Part shown: positions 14,801 to 28,380 of the stretch, piece after piece
Numbering within the stretch: position 1 is the stretch's first letter
How the letters are laid out: every line of letters begins with the position of its first letter
Made by a program: the position numbers and the translations under genes
NCBI RefSeq assembly: GCF_910591885.1
Contig: NC_063279.1
Span: 13,392,001 to 13,456,000 of the forward strand
From: Bombus terrestris
Lineage: Eukaryota; Arthropoda; Insecta; Hymenoptera; Apidae
Length of the DNA: 64,000 nt
Direction: 5' to 3'
Notes under the pieces: generated by a model
The model's input: only the letters and a program-made list of their open reading frames with translations
Databases searched by the model: none
What the model was told of the DNA's origin: nothing

Positions 14801-17800
14801 AAGTTTTTGCATCTAATTCATACAACAATTCCCTCTTATATTCTTAAAAATTTTTGCTTCACTATCGTGATCGATTAATTACCGTTTCGGTAATTCAACT
14901 ACCAGGAGATGGCCTGATACCTATGAATCGAGGTATACCTGAATGGTATAATAAATAGTGTTTCTGATCGATAGTAAATTTTTAACTACGTAGTTAGTCG
15001 ACGTCTTGGCATTATTCAAGAGTCTACTGTATACATAAATAGAGGTCGACGACATTCTAACGTAACAGTCGAACGGTACAGACGAAAGAAAGAAACGAGG
15101 CTGTACTATCGACAAGTAATTAAAGCTGCTCACCAAAGAGCGAAGGAATTTAAAGATCTTTTCTTGGTCTTTGAAAACGGCTTCCTTGTTCCGTTGGTCG
15201 ACAACCACCGATAACCAAAGAACAGAGCGTCCCGATTGGTCGTTAGAAGATCGCAGACGATCTCCAGGAAAGAGGCTTCATTTCAGGAAACGATAGTCAC
15301 CCGATAATTCCACGGAGAGCTCCAATAATTTTGATATGTAAATACAAGGTGGTATCCTTGTCTTGCGATATCGACCTGATTAAAATATCCCGAGGTTCGG
15401 ATTACTCGTTGGATTCGCAGAGGTTGCCCCAGACATCTTATCCCTGCTTAGGAAACTCTTTCAGTATTCTCTTCCATTTTACCCTTGTCTTCTTCCTGCT
15501 TTAAATTTCATTATCGAATCATCGAAACTCACTGCTGAGCAGGCTATTCCTATTTACCGATACAGCCGTGTTTAAGACTGCTTTGTCTTAGGAGTCGACG
15601 CTCATTTTTGGAGGCAAATGAGAGGATTTGCATTATTATCGAACGCAATTTACATTGTGTTCGTGATTGATGGTGATTTCGTCAATAATCTATATTCTGA
15701 TTGTAAATTAAACGGATATTGATTTAATTTCGTGCTAAGGCTATTGACGAGATCATCTAGTTTACAGCTAATAACACATTCATCTTTTAAATTTGTTAAT
15801 CGAGTTTCTAAGTACATATGATATATTCCAATTATTTAATATTTTTCTTTTTCCTATGTTTTAATTTCCTTATAAGAAGATCCACAAATTTCCCTTTCTT
15901 TGGTCTTTACCATAGTAATGAAAATGTGATGGTAATGAAGTAATCGCAGAGCAATTAATTACATTTTTCCATGTCTGTTATCGCATTTTTGTTTATTATA
16001 ACATTCTAGCTTTATTCGTAAAAACTATCCATTATAAAATTATAATATTTGTCGATAGAATTAGTTCTCGTAACATACCATTGTCTGTACCATAGTATAA
16101 AATATATTTTATTTGGTATTTCGTCGTTTACGAGGCACTTTGCTCTGTTTAAAATCTGAAATTAGTCGTTGTACAATCCAACCTGAAAATTACGACTTCA
16201 ACACCATCATAGTCGCCTCCGTGCTCTGTTATCAGGCTAACCAGGAAGTTGGAAATTAAACGAGACTTCGCGTTCGAGCAGATGAAACAATTTTTCGATG
16301 AACCAAGAAGGGTAGTAGCAAAAAGGGAGGAAACTGGAGGCCTCTTCGGCTCTGGCTAGAGGGTAGGCAGAATTAAAGAGGAAGAAAGAGGAGATCGAAG
16401 GAAACGGCGAAGCGTAAGAGGGTAAGTGGGTGGGATTTTAGGTGGGACGCTATCTCGACTTATTTTCACGGATCGGATTTCTTCGGGCCAGGGGTAACGG
16501 TATCAGCGGTTTTCACGTCCCGCGGCAATTACATTAAAAGTTTCTTTAAGGGGCGCGAGAATTGAGCGGGAAGACTGGGATAAAGAGAGAAAATCTCAAT
16601 CTGAGCGAGAGACCTGTTCTGTGGCACGAGTGAGAAAGATATTGGACAAGGAGCGAAAGAGTCCATTTAGCGAAGGGAGAGAAAAGTAGTCAGAGAGAGA
16701 ATAAGAAATGGCCGAGACGCCTGCTAACGATCCACGAAGGTTTTTATCTCGTCATCCCTTAACGGTTCCCGTTGTTATTTAATGCCTCGTCATTATAACT
16801 CGGGCCTGCCACCCGCTCGCGTTTCTTATTCCATCTTTACTATTAATTGTCCATTCACCCCTTATCGAGGCCATGCGCACACGCTTCTCTCTTTTCCCAT
16901 ATTCATAATAGGTTATGACAGATTCAACGGTCCTATAACAAGCAATTTTTATTAATACAACGAATGAAATTTCTTCATTTCCTACAACTAAAATTGGAAT
17001 ACTATAATGAATAAAGGTGCGACAACTACTCTTTTTATACAACTGTTTGTTTCCGTTGATGCTTCATCGTCTACGTGATTCTACTAACTTCGCACGAAAT
17101 AATAAACGATAAACTCACTGTCGTAACTATAATGAGATTAGCAATCGCCGTTCGCTAGAGGAAGCCAGCATTAAAAACTTCGGAACGTTGTACACTTTCC
17201 TTAAAGAGCGAGTCAAGCCGGGAACTTCGTAATTGGAGCACCGTCTGTGTTAAATTGGAGATCATGGGCCGAGAGTTGATGCAATCCTGAGATAGCTTAT
17301 TCAACTATTTCTCCCGCGATAAATGTTTTCGCGGAATTTGGCCGGGCACATGTAATGACTGCCCGCGATAATAGCATTTTTCGAAGATCGGCTGATTTTT
17401 AGAATTATATCGGCTAGGCTATTTAGTCGATCGATTATTTCCTTTCCGCTTGAACAACCTCTTATACACCATGATTTTAAAGATCATGGTAAATAGTCTA
17501 AAAGAAGTGTTTCTAAACGAAGATAAGAATTACGGTTAGACGACGATTTAATTCGCTTTGAGTGGCTTCCAAACGATTTCATTCGCGACACTTTCATTCA
17601 CAGTATACTATTACCTGATCATACGTTTTATTAATTAAACGACATTCGTTAAGGTAATATGTTATGGGATGAATTTAAACTTTCTATTACTAGTCCAAAA
17701 AGGCTTTAATATATTCTTAACTACAATTTTTGAAGTTAATTCCACTTTCTGTAAGTGTCTTAACATTTATGAACGCAGGTATATGTTGTAAACTGTCTAC

Positions 17801-19954
17801 CCCATAGTATGCTCAAATAACTGTTAAAACTATTCATGCAAAAGACGTACACGAATGTAACGTTGATACCTGACCGGCTGGTTGCGCGGTCGGCGAAGGA
17901 AGTAACGATACGTGTAACGCAATCAATTTCGGTCTGGTCGCGTGTCAAATGCTCGGCTCCCGCTCATTCCCGGCGGAGCCAAAAATTCCGAGATTTTCCA
18001 CGGAATAAACGGCCCGTTTTTTTGCGCTCTGATGCGTCGCGTAACGGGCAAACAACGCCTAAATCGTTTGAAAAACAAGCGTCGGTGTTTTGTTTCCAGC
18101 GCGTTGAAGCGGTCATGCCGCGACCCACGCGCCGCCAATCTGTCATTGACGACAAAGTGACTGACGACGAGCAATTTTGCTAGACGAGGCTTCCCGTGGA
18201 CACTGTCGAATCTGCCAACCTATGTCACAGGATATTTCCATCTGTTAGGAATAATTAAGGGGATTTTTGAAAATAGAATCCATAAGACAAAATGGGAAAT
18301 TGAATAAATTGCATTGGAAATTTTAGTTCTAGTTTTTTAAGATCTATTAGCTATTTGTTCTGTTGAATTTATTTTTGTTATACGATGTGACTTACTCTTT
18401 TATTGAAACAATCTGAATCTTCACTTGTACTTTTTTTTATCACCGCTAAAGCAGGAGCCTAGTTACAGATGCAATATTTTCTTAAATCGTTAGATTAATC
18501 GCAGATTAGTTTTTTGTAAATGACTAAACGAATTTATAAATTGTTACCGTAACCTCCTAAGATATGAAATTCTTCGTCATAATATAAACAAACATTAACT
18601 ATGAAATTCCTTCGTAACCCATACTCTCTCTAATCCTTCTACTAATAATTATCTAACACCAATTCCCTACACATTCTCCAATTATTATTGTTCATTTACG
18701 TATATGGCTAACAACACGATGCAACACGTACTACTATACATAGTTATACATATAGCACTCTTGATCCAACATCGTCTACAGTGAAGTAACGAAAAGAGGC
18801 TAGCTGTTGGTAGTGCCGAAATACCTCTAACGATATTATTACAAGGTTCATTTAAGTTAGATAACAACAACTGTATAGCTCAGTCGGAGGCGTAGCAAGG
18901 TAACAGGCAACGTGCTATAATATCCGCTACATCTCTCGCCTGCAGCCTAATTATTTTCCGGCCTCCGGCACCGGTACCAACCGTAATGCCCGTAGAAGGA
19001 GAACCGCTGCAGTTACAGACACCATCTCCATCGACTTACTACCATAACCTTCGACATAACACTCCGCGTTACTTCGTTAGATAGTGAATTCCGAACAGTT
19101 TGCATAAAGTCGCGAAACGAAAAACTTCTTCGTGTATCTATATACATATATCTGTTTTTTTAGCGTATTTTCAATTTTCATATAACGTCATCGTATAAAT
19201 TTCGTGTTGAAATATTTCTTTCAGTATCATTTCTTTGCGAAGCGTATTTTACTTTCATTGTTATCTTCCAAGTCGCGTTACACGAAGGCAATAGCAATTT
19301 TTTATGTTTTAGCGTTATACGTGGTCCTACTCTGTATTTGGATTGCTCTTGCGTCTTTAACGCTAGGAGATGTCGGAACGGAACGCGGCGCTCTATGCTG
19401 CGAACGATAATCCTTCTTCCTTTTATTTTATTTCTTATGTTCCGGTTTAATTAGTTCCCCGATAATACCTGCTATCTCCTCCGTGCAGTGGAAAGATCAG
19501 CCCAGTCTCCGCCCTACCATTCCGTTTCTACAATACTACGCCTCCTCTTCCGAACGAGCTTTTTGCACCCTCGAATCGTTCGAAGACACTCGTTCGACTT
19601 GATTCCACGGATCGTTCGTTAGTTCGACTTTAGAAGACCTCTGATATATCTCAGATTTTATGCTGATGAGACCGAGATTGGGAAATGATGGAGAACAGTA
19701 GGCAAATGAAACACCAATGAAAATTGAGAATAGAGGAATCGCTCGTTTTTGGAATTGGGGATTCCAGAAATTAGTAGATGGTATTTTTAACGTGTTTTGA
19801 ATTTCTCGTTTATAGTTCGACTTGGACTACTAACTTGAATAATAAGAATAAATATATGCAGAAAGGTAAACAAATATTTCGTATGAAATAAATAAATATA
19901 AAGCCCGTGAATAATTCAAACGATACTTTGCTATTACAAGATTAGTGTATCAGT

Positions 19955-20235
19955 AATAAAGCAAAATTAACTGAATTATAATAAACCAAAAATCACGAAG
20001 CTTCCCAGCAACTGAACCACCGGAAAATTTCCGAAAAGACAGAAACAAAGACACTCAGATATTGCGTGATAATATAATAAAATTCCATAGCTTTGTGTTT
20101 TGTACTTAATACAAAAACATTACCAATCTTTGTTACAACCCAATAAAGTATAGTCCTAAATAAACTACAATAAGCCAAAAATCACGAATCTCGTCCACAA
20201 AAACTACCAGAAAATGTCTAGTGGCAAAAATATCG
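19955..20235 (+). repeat. degenerate tandem duplication, 189-bp offset
   Basis: The segment with AACCAAAAATCACGAA at 19984 is repeated with AAGCCAAAAATCACGAA at about 20172. Similarity extends both upstream (AATAAAG...) and downstream (ACCACCGGAAAAT versus ACTACCAGAAAAT). The two copies together span about 280 bp. Confidence 0.55.
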
Positions 20236-23186
20236 AGCGTAAAAACGGTGGCGCGTGATCGAAATGGTTCGCGGTTCGATTCGTTACAAACGGACGGCAA
20301 ATCCTGGTTCGTCTGGCCACGTTGAAAAAATAACGAGTATTTGGAATCGACGAGTTGCGGAATACGAGTAGAGTGAAGTTGACGACCATAACTCGGCCTG
20401 GCCTTCCGTTCAACGAAGTTCGTGTCGATTTTCCAGGGCAGTTTTCCAACGAGAAAACGATTCGTGCCGTTAAAGTCGTATGTTTGTTTTGGAAGTTGCG
20501 CATCGTCGCTTTTCAGTCCACCGCAGCCGCCATCTCGACTCTTCACCCGGGCAACCGGCAATATCTCGTGTGCTTGCCACCCACTGGCTGGCCACCCATC
20601 CGATGGTGGCTGGGTGAAAGAGCACCCTTTTGGGGTTTGTGATGCGTGCAGATGGCCGTGCAGAGGGAAATCACGCGTGGCTGCGCTCAACTGCACGGTT
20701 GCACCGAATACATGCCGACCACCGGCGAAACGTTCGACCGACCAACACCAATTAAGCCAATGACGGTCTCTGACACCGATGATAATGCTAACGCTACGCG
20801 TTTTCGAGACCATGTATCCTATAACATGACACCAAAGAGTGTTGTTGCGAGGGAAAAGATGGTAGAGCAGGGTTGAAGTTATGATTTTAGCTTGTGAAAT
20901 CTTTCATGGTGAGGCTTAAATGTGATCACTTAATAGTTCAGGTCATTTTTGGAAATAAATAACGTATTTATTCGTACATTAAATGTGTCTTTCTGATGAC
21001 AAAATTTCTTTCTGCTTTTAAAAAGTAAGTAAGCTTTGAAGAAAATATTGTCGATAGTTTCAATAGAGTCGATAATACTTCTTATCGTTTTTAAGCAAAG
21101 AAACAGCAAGTTAAAAATTTTAATTGATACATGCACCCTATGACTTTTACCATAAAGAATTTTATTACATACATGGACACAATTTCTATTTAAATTTTAT
21201 GTTATAAAATAATTGTTTTAAATAGAAGGTTTGCATAGAAGGAACATTTTCGAAGAGTGAGAATTAGGGCAGATTTTAAGAGTCTTAAAGGCAGATTTCT
21301 ACAGGTCATATTAACTGGAATAACTTTTTTTGAATTGCATTGGAAGTTACAATTATAATTATTTTCAGCTTTAAATTTATCCAGCACTTTCATATTCTTC
21401 AATTGAAATCCCATCTACTTTCTTTGATATTACAGTAATTTTTATGAAAATACAATATCATATATATTCTTCAACAAATTTTTAATACACGAGGCTAGTG
21501 AAACATAAATAAATATGAAAAGTGTATAAAATAAGACTACATTCTACATTCAGAATTAAAGATGTTTAAACTTTAGTTTCTAACACTAAGAAATGCGTCT
21601 TAAATATAAACAGAAAATCATCTGTCTCGCGGTATTCATAATCCAAATCATTTGAAAATAAATCAGAAAAAGTTGGAATAAAAAGAAGCTATCTAATTCA
21701 AGAGATTGGACCGAAAGTTGAAAGTGCAACGTTCTCGAAATAATCACAAATTGAAGGTAATTATCGCGTTCAGATCGATATTCGTCGATTGAATGCTGGG
21801 ATTCCCTATTGAAGCCGTTTTTTCATTGAGTCTTGTACTTTCCTTAATAGACACTCTCCCTCCTTTAATCCGGATAATAGCGTTGCGAAGTAATTAAGCT
21901 CTTTGTCTTCTGTCTTCTTGTATTTAGTTACAAAGAAAACGTCAGGAAGCTTCGTGACTTGTTGCACAAACTGTCATGTCATACGATAGAGCGTTCTGTA
22001 TAGAAGACAAAGCACCTTATTCGTCGCAAAAGGACTTCCCATCTTTATAATAGATCACCAGATCAGCCAAAGAACCAACATGTTCCTTACAAACTTTCTA
22101 CCAGCAGGTTTCTAGCTTTGCTATCCTAACATTTCTATTCTATTTGTAAATGCATGTCACAATTTTTCATTGACAATTTTCCATTGTCAAATAAATATTA
22201 TATATATATATTTGATGAAAATATTTTAAAAATTATTTATGAAATAACTATTTAAGTGTGCATTATCGCCCTGCTGCTTTTTCCTCGATCATCTGGTTTC
22301 CGGCATTCGGCATTCCAACACGTTTCAAAACAGTTTGTTGGGTACGTTTACGCATCATGCGTTCCAGTAGATAGATCCCTGTGCAGATGCGTGCGGTTGA
22401 ATTTTATTACAGGGCAAGAGGGGCATCGATAATTGCGCGATCGGTGCAATCAAACGTGGCCGACAATGAACAATATATAATATTCGTATCACATCAAACG
22501 GCGGGTTGATCTCGAATGCCTCGCGAAATTTTCAGACGCATAATGGCCGATTGCGTAAAGCAATTTCGCGGGTCATTGCCACTGAAAGGCATCGGCCCCT
22601 TCAGCCGTCTCGATGAATCGATGTCCTCGTGGGCTCCACTAATTTTTCCGTTGAATGGTTTAAATCTCTGTAACGGTAAGGTGTTACAATTTATTTTCTC
22701 TCGACTAAAATGAAGTTACTTTCTTTTATTAGCCGCAAATTCGTAGAATAATTTGGAACTTAAGAAAGTAGCGCAATTAAATATTAAGTTTTATCACATA
22801 TACATAATGTAAGAAGAATATAATATATAATAAATAATACATATAATATATAATAAGAAGTAGAGATTTTAGGTAAACGTTTCTGGGTTGCGCTTCTACT
22901 TCGTATAAAACTTTTCTAACAATGTTATAGTATGATTCTTAAATTATATTCAAAAACTAATCTAATACTTGTGAACGCGGGTGTACATCAGATTAGAAAA
23001 ATCGAGATCTAAAAAGAGAAATCTTGAATTATGTCGTTATAAAACTTTGAAATACACAGATTTTACCATGACACCCATGACACCAAAGTCAAAGATCCCA
23101 ATAGAGAATCAACCGATTCAACTACATACAATCGCCTTGAAGCTCACCCACGGTCCTCTGTTCTCGAGTAGCCTGTGACGAATCCC

Positions 23187-23335
23187 TTAGCTCCGGGGTG
23201 GTCCGTGGCTAGTGGCTCGACCTCGGCGTGGATCGAAGCCGCTCTCTCGACCTCGAGGTTATCCGAGTAGTTACCACGATCTTGAGGTCATGGTTGCTGG
23301 GCTATCGCGACTCCCGGGTGGTCCGTAGCTAGGCG
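23187..23335 (+). repeat. five degenerate GC-rich 30-bp units
   Basis: Five units of 28-31 bp start near 23189, 23218, 23249, 23277 and 23306, each built around a CGAC(C/T)(T/C)... GGT core. The outer two are the most alike (GGGTGGTCCGTGGCTAG and GGGTGGTCCGTAGCTAG). GC content is far above the flanks. This may be a fragment of an unrecognised mobile element or a decayed minisatellite; no coding sense is evident. Confidence 0.6.
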
Positions 23336-25615
23336 AGATCTCCAACTAGTGCTACATATGTTTTTCAGTTCGTGGCTCCTCCCTAATACTCCAAATTAAT
23401 AGATACCAATAGATATCGCAAAGCAAAATTATGAAATTTGAATATTTCTAAGCTCAACTTTTCTCGAGGTTAGTCTTTTGAAAAATTGTAATATCTCGCG
23501 ACGTTGCTATGGAAATAGCGTAGACTAAATTGTATGCGAAATAACAAATTCTAGTTTATCCAAAGGTAATTTATTATACGACGTAGGAATATATATTCTA
23601 CAAAAATTAAAGATTCTTATGGTAAACATTTATTTAACACAGTTTTTTAAAGCTGTACTGAGAATACTAACAAAGCTAAAAATTATAAAATTCCATAGTT
23701 TATTATTGTTATCACATATTTAAAATGATTGGTATCATTGCCAATCTAGATTTACAGAAAGGGAGAACCGTCAAATAGAGTATAGCGGAGTGGTTGAGTT
23801 GGGATGGAAGAGCACCTTTTAGGAGCTTAGAGATTACACTTGGGACGAGCTAGTAGTAATGCAGAGGTGAATCTCGCAAGAGCAAGCCGCTCATTCCCAC
23901 GAAGGATTCGACAGAACTTATAATACCTACGATGTGGGATCGGTTGCGGCACGCTTCTACCACCTAACTGTCGCCCTCTTGACGCTATCGTTTCGTCTTT
24001 AGACACCCTTCCCTTACTCGCGTCGCTACGCATTCATAATTCAATGTCAAGCGCCACTTATCGAGCCCCTGGACCCTTTAACTCTTCAACGAATTTGATT
24101 TATTTCCTTTCTCCGTGCCAGTCTTCGTAGAAACGACGATCATATCGAATTGAATGAAAAAATTGATCCATATATCAACAGATCGTGAAACGTACAGTTG
24201 CTATTAATTGTTCGTTTATAGATATTTGTAGAATTTTTCTGCATCTTCTATCATAAGTAAAAAAACATGATAAATCCCTTTTTTCGATTTTAATTTAATG
24301 CCACCTTATACCTAAAAAAGGATACTATTCACCTTGAACATATAAGTAGGCTACGGATGTTCATGCATTTATAGGAAATTTAAAAGTACAGAAATGCACT
24401 GAATTCGTATAATATGTAAAAATATATAAAAAATGTTAGCATAGTACATATTATAATATTTGGTAAATAAAACATATTTCTATTTAGGTCTTGCTTCTTA
24501 CATTGTATTCAATAAAACATAAATTTGCATAAACATCCGAAATCTATTCATAAGATATCATTTGCCAACGACCATTTCCCTGGTCGTAGTAAGTTTCAAT
24601 TCGTCGAGCGACGTCAAACACTCGCTGGGAGGTCTGCCACCCAATTTCCGACGCAGCAATTTCCCTTAGCGTGGAGAGACGACTAAACACGAGACATCTC
24701 CTTAGGAAAGAGTCGCTTTTGGCTCATCTGCTCGAGCCAATATTATCAATCGATTCGTCGACGCTGATAATGAAATAAAACTTTCCGCTTATTTTCATCT
24801 TCCGTGATGCAGAAAAGTCTCGTAATGTTACTTTGTACCGTTTTACCAGACGAGTTGGATAATTGCTTCGATTATTTACAAGATTTTCTCTCTACAGATT
24901 AAAGTAGTACTGGCAGTTACGCGACGGTACTTCATCTACTTTGAAGCATACTCTTCTTCCTCCTTTCTTTCATCTTCTACCTCATCTTTATCGCCCTCTG
25001 GTCCCTTCCAATCGTTTTCGTTGCTCTATCTCGAACTCGATGCAGCCTCTCGTTCTGTCTTTCAAGGCCTAATCCGATTACGATGGAACGAGGTGTTCGT
25101 TCGGGTGTAACTCCGTGATAATGGATATTGCTATTCAAAGTATTTCTCGCGTTAAATGAGTTCTGCCTGGATTCACCGGAGGAGAAGATTTTGCGGTTCG
25201 ATGCGACACTTAATTTCTTTTCTCCCCAGATGATTTCTAATATCCACGCAACCTGAACCGTTTTTGCGCTTCAGATGACTGTGACGCGTGCGTTAAACGA
25301 GAAAGTATTCCGATAAGAATATGGGTGTCTTTTTTAAATACCAACGTCATCCCGCACATTTGAACTTATATTATTAGCGAAACCGATAGTGTTCAATACT
25401 ACATACTGTTGTTTCATGTTATATTTTTATCTGATTATATTCACGGTCATAGTATTAGTCTGAAATTTTAATAATTAATTAATAATTAATATAATATTTA
25501 TATTATAATATAATATTAACAGACATATGTATGTATTTTATTGTGTATAACGTATATCCTTTAGTTTAAGTATTATAGGAACTGAGAGTTGTCTCGAGAT
25601 ATCCCGTATAGACAT

Positions 25616-25657
25616 ATATATATATGTCGGAGATGGAAGAACACCGGAACCTCTCCT
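25616..25657 (+). repeat. left arm of 42-bp inverted repeat (putative LTR edge)
   Basis: Thirty-three unique bases (25625-25657) plus nine bases of TA repeat match the right arm perfectly in reverse complement. The palindrome GACATATATATATATGTC at 25611-25628 overlaps its outer end. Confidence 0.85.
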
Positions 25658-26360
25658 TGGATTCTCGGAAATACCGTAATGTCGTAATTTAGATTAAATA
25701 AATGTCACTCCGATTGTTCAAGATTTATGATAGTGAGCTTGGGCTCGAGGCGACAACCAGTCGCCGAACGTAGCCGCGGTCAAGGGATGAACGTTTTGTC
25801 TAACAAAGGCATGAACTTTATAGCTCTCCTTAAAAGAAATACTTGAAACGGGGCACGACGGTAAGCACTTCAACGGTTTCTGTCCCGTGGCCCGTCATAC
25901 GCAGACCCTATTCTTTGGGTAGGTTGATTGTCGGATGTCGAGGCATATTCGCAAAATATGTTCAGCCAGCCTGATGACCCGTCATAAACCTTAAGCCTTA
26001 ATTAACGAAAATAGGCAAACAGTCTTTTCCGCGAACGACACTTCCGGAGACTGACCAATTAACAATAACAGCAATTTCCCTCACCCTCCGCGAGAGGAGA
26101 GTTCAGTTTTTTCCTAGACAGCGTCACCGTGACGGAGAGAGGGTTTCGAATACGATCTCATCAACTGATGTATTATTTCGACAGAGTGCTTACTCCACGT
26201 GCTAACTGCGAGTACAACCTAGACGTTGCCGACGAGTAAAGAGTAAAGAGTCCCGTTGACCGCGGATTCGTTTCGAACCTAAGGTCATTATCACTAGTGC
26301 TACGACTGCCTAATCTTGTTAATAAGTCTATGTTAATAAACTCTTCATTGTATCACGGCA

Positions 26361-27237
26361 ATGGCTAATTCCGGTGAAGATTCATTAGACGCCCCTCACC
26401 ATAATCCTGACTTTAATCCGACATCAGAAGTGGGATCAGGGCCATGTGCAACGATGGAACAACTCATGGCCATCGTGCGCCAAATAACTCAGCCGCGAGA
26501 ACAAAGACCAAGTGAAACATCTAGGAACGTATCGCTTCCGCGTTTTAACCCCGGAATCGCGGATTCCGACCCAGCCGTATGGTGTGTGACTGTTGACTTG
26601 ATCATGGAAGAAAAACCTTTACAAGGCAGTGCGCTACTTTCTGCCTTGAGTGGTGCTCTAGAAAGTTCGGCAGCGCAGTGGCTTACGCAAGTACCTGCTA
26701 CCCAAGTTTCCTCCTGGCCAAAGTTTAAAGACCGTTTCCTTACACGCTTTGGTGGGAAAGAAACAGCTGTCACAGCGCTATGGAAGGTGAAAAATGGGGC
26801 ACCACTGGAGGGCGAAACCATGGGAGATTACGGTAGCCGTTTCCGTTCCTTCCTGATGGCGAGGTGGGAAAGGTGTACCAAGGACGAGATAGTCAACGCT
26901 ACCGTGCTCCTTCAAATGGGCTCACTGGACCAGCGCATCCAACGGATGGCACTTACAAGCGATATCAAGACCGAGGACCAGTTCGCAAGTGAAATGGCAG
27001 TGCTCTCCTACCCGGTGAAGAGGCCAGTGTCTTCGTTAAGCAACTCCTCCGCGGGTCCTGAAGCTAAACGACATAAGCCTCTCGACTCCCGACACAAGTG
27101 CTACCACTGTGGTAGGCACGGACATAAAGTATCTGAGTGCCGCGAGAGGACAAGACTGGAGGCGGAGAAACGCAAGCGAAAACCAAGGGAAAACCGGGCT
27201 GTCACATCCTCGAAGGTGTCCTGCTACAGGTGTAACG
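26361..27237 (+). pseudogene. retrotransposon Gag, truncated after first zinc knuckle
   Basis: An ATG at 26361 opens a frame for a Gag-like nucleocapsid precursor. It has a capsid-like helical region (about residues 30-230, with WLTQVPA, WPKFKDRFLTRF and YGSRFRSFL motifs typical of retrotransposon gag domains). A complete CCHC zinc knuckle CYHCGRHGHKVSEC follows at about residues 249-262, then a basic linker and the first half of a second knuckle (CYRCNEE, about residue 288). At 27237-27238 the sequence switches to the reversed LTR edge; the frame runs on to 27356 in unrelated sequence. The lack of internal stops suggests recent insertion. Ty3/gypsy-like versus another LTR superfamily cannot be decided without pol. 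Confidence 0.8.
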
Positions 27238-27279
27238 AGGAGAGGTTCCGGTGTTCTTCCATCTCCGACATATATATAT
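27238..27279 (-). repeat. right arm of 42-bp inverted repeat (reversed LTR edge)
   Basis: Perfect reverse complement of 25616-25657. It interrupts gag inside its second zinc knuckle, and sequence to its right (TAGTAGATCGTGCAAG...) has no relation to the element. Confidence 0.85.
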
Positions 27280-28380
27280 TTAGTAGATCGTGCAAGCACA
27301 AGACAGTCCTTTTCTCTCCATCGCACGCGACGTGGCTAGACTACGGAAATCGATGATTTCCACATTGCGTTCCTTTACCGTTGCGTCTGTAGCGTTTCCA
27401 GCATGCACACAACAGCCTTCCTCCTGGAACCGTTGCTCGACGTACTTGCCAAAATAAATACCGTGCCACAGTAAACTCGAGGCACGCCTCTGTCTTACCT
27501 GCTACAGCAGACACATCGCCCATTCAGCTTCTGTGCAACGAAAGAGGCACTTCTTTGGCCACTAAAGATGTTTTCTTTGGCCGAACACGTATGTACATAC
27601 TCTCCTATTCGTAAGTATTAAGTATTTTTTGCTTTCATAAAAGAAGAGTAAACGATTAACCGAACACGATTTTGGCTTCTGACCGATTCAATTCTTCATA
27701 TTTTCGTTCATATTTCATTTTCGTTCCTACAAACTAATTATACGCTTTATCAGTTAAACGGAATTCGTATGAAACAGAAGTTGTAATAACAAAGAGGCGT
27801 TAAGTGGTAGAGAAAAAGACGGGCCTCGAGTGATGTTCAAAGACGAAGAGAAACGTCTAATGCCATAGTGGCATTTGCATACTTGGGTATTCATGCAAGG
27901 AAAGCTTTCGTCGCCGCATTACACGATCCGGGATTGTTGTGCGAATACGCAACAGCTCTCGCAAAGTAACTAACAATAACCTTCAAGTGGCTGTAGATAC
28001 GTTGCAGCTACCTATAACTTACTACGTGGAGTACTTGAAACTGTGCGTATAACGTACAACGTGACGTCAATCAATAAAATATCCTCATATTTTATATTTC
28101 GCTGGTGTTGAAATACAAATTTTATTATCCAGTGACGGATTTCATTATTCGTCCGGATGCGGATACGCATTGCCGTCTTTGTTACACTTTCTTGCTGTGA
28201 AATATTAAGATTTTTTGTGCGATTCGATCTTATTTTGTACGATTCTCGAAAACCTATTATGCATAGCGTTTTGATAATCGATAGATAAATTGCGCTATTT
28301 ACATTGTATTTTGAAAATTTAATTTTAATAATTTTCTGTAATGCCATCCTCATCTTTGGAAAAAAATATTGCCCACCGGA

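Larger units (their letters stand above)
8850..25600. other. long gene-free region
   Basis: No exon could be supported across nearly 17 kb. The sequence alternates strongly AT-rich DNA with moderately GC-richer patches (near 14100-14640, 16300-16750, 17840-18180, 20230-20820, 22260-22680, 24540-25320). In these patches open frames appear on both strands at once, as expected of GC-rich non-coding DNA. None shows a domain, splice pattern or family resemblance I recognise. Only the repeat structures listed separately stand out. Confidence 0.5.
25616..27279 (+). mobile_element. broken LTR retrotransposon with inverted edge repeat
   Basis: A 42-bp sequence at 25616-25657 (TGTCGGAGATGGAAG core, preceded by TA repeats) recurs perfectly in reverse complement at 27238-27279. 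Between them lie about 700 bp of non-coding leader, GC-richer than its surroundings, and a gag frame from 26361. The element has no protease, reverse transcriptase or integrase here, and no second LTR in direct orientation. The TGT start of the repeat is the expected outer edge of an LTR, so 25625 is the likely element start. At the right end the same edge is joined backwards to the middle of gag. Both outer ends sit in TATATA sequence, compatible with a short target duplication but not diagnostic. Confidence 0.7.

Noticed and set aside
18871..18900. tRNA-like TATAGCTCAGTCGG sequence
   Set aside because: It resembles a tRNA D-arm, but there is no anticodon arm, T-loop (GTTCGA) or closing acceptor stem in the following 60 bases.
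26489..26821. 110-codon minus-strand frame inside gag
   Set aside because: Antisense shadow of the gag frame with no independent features.
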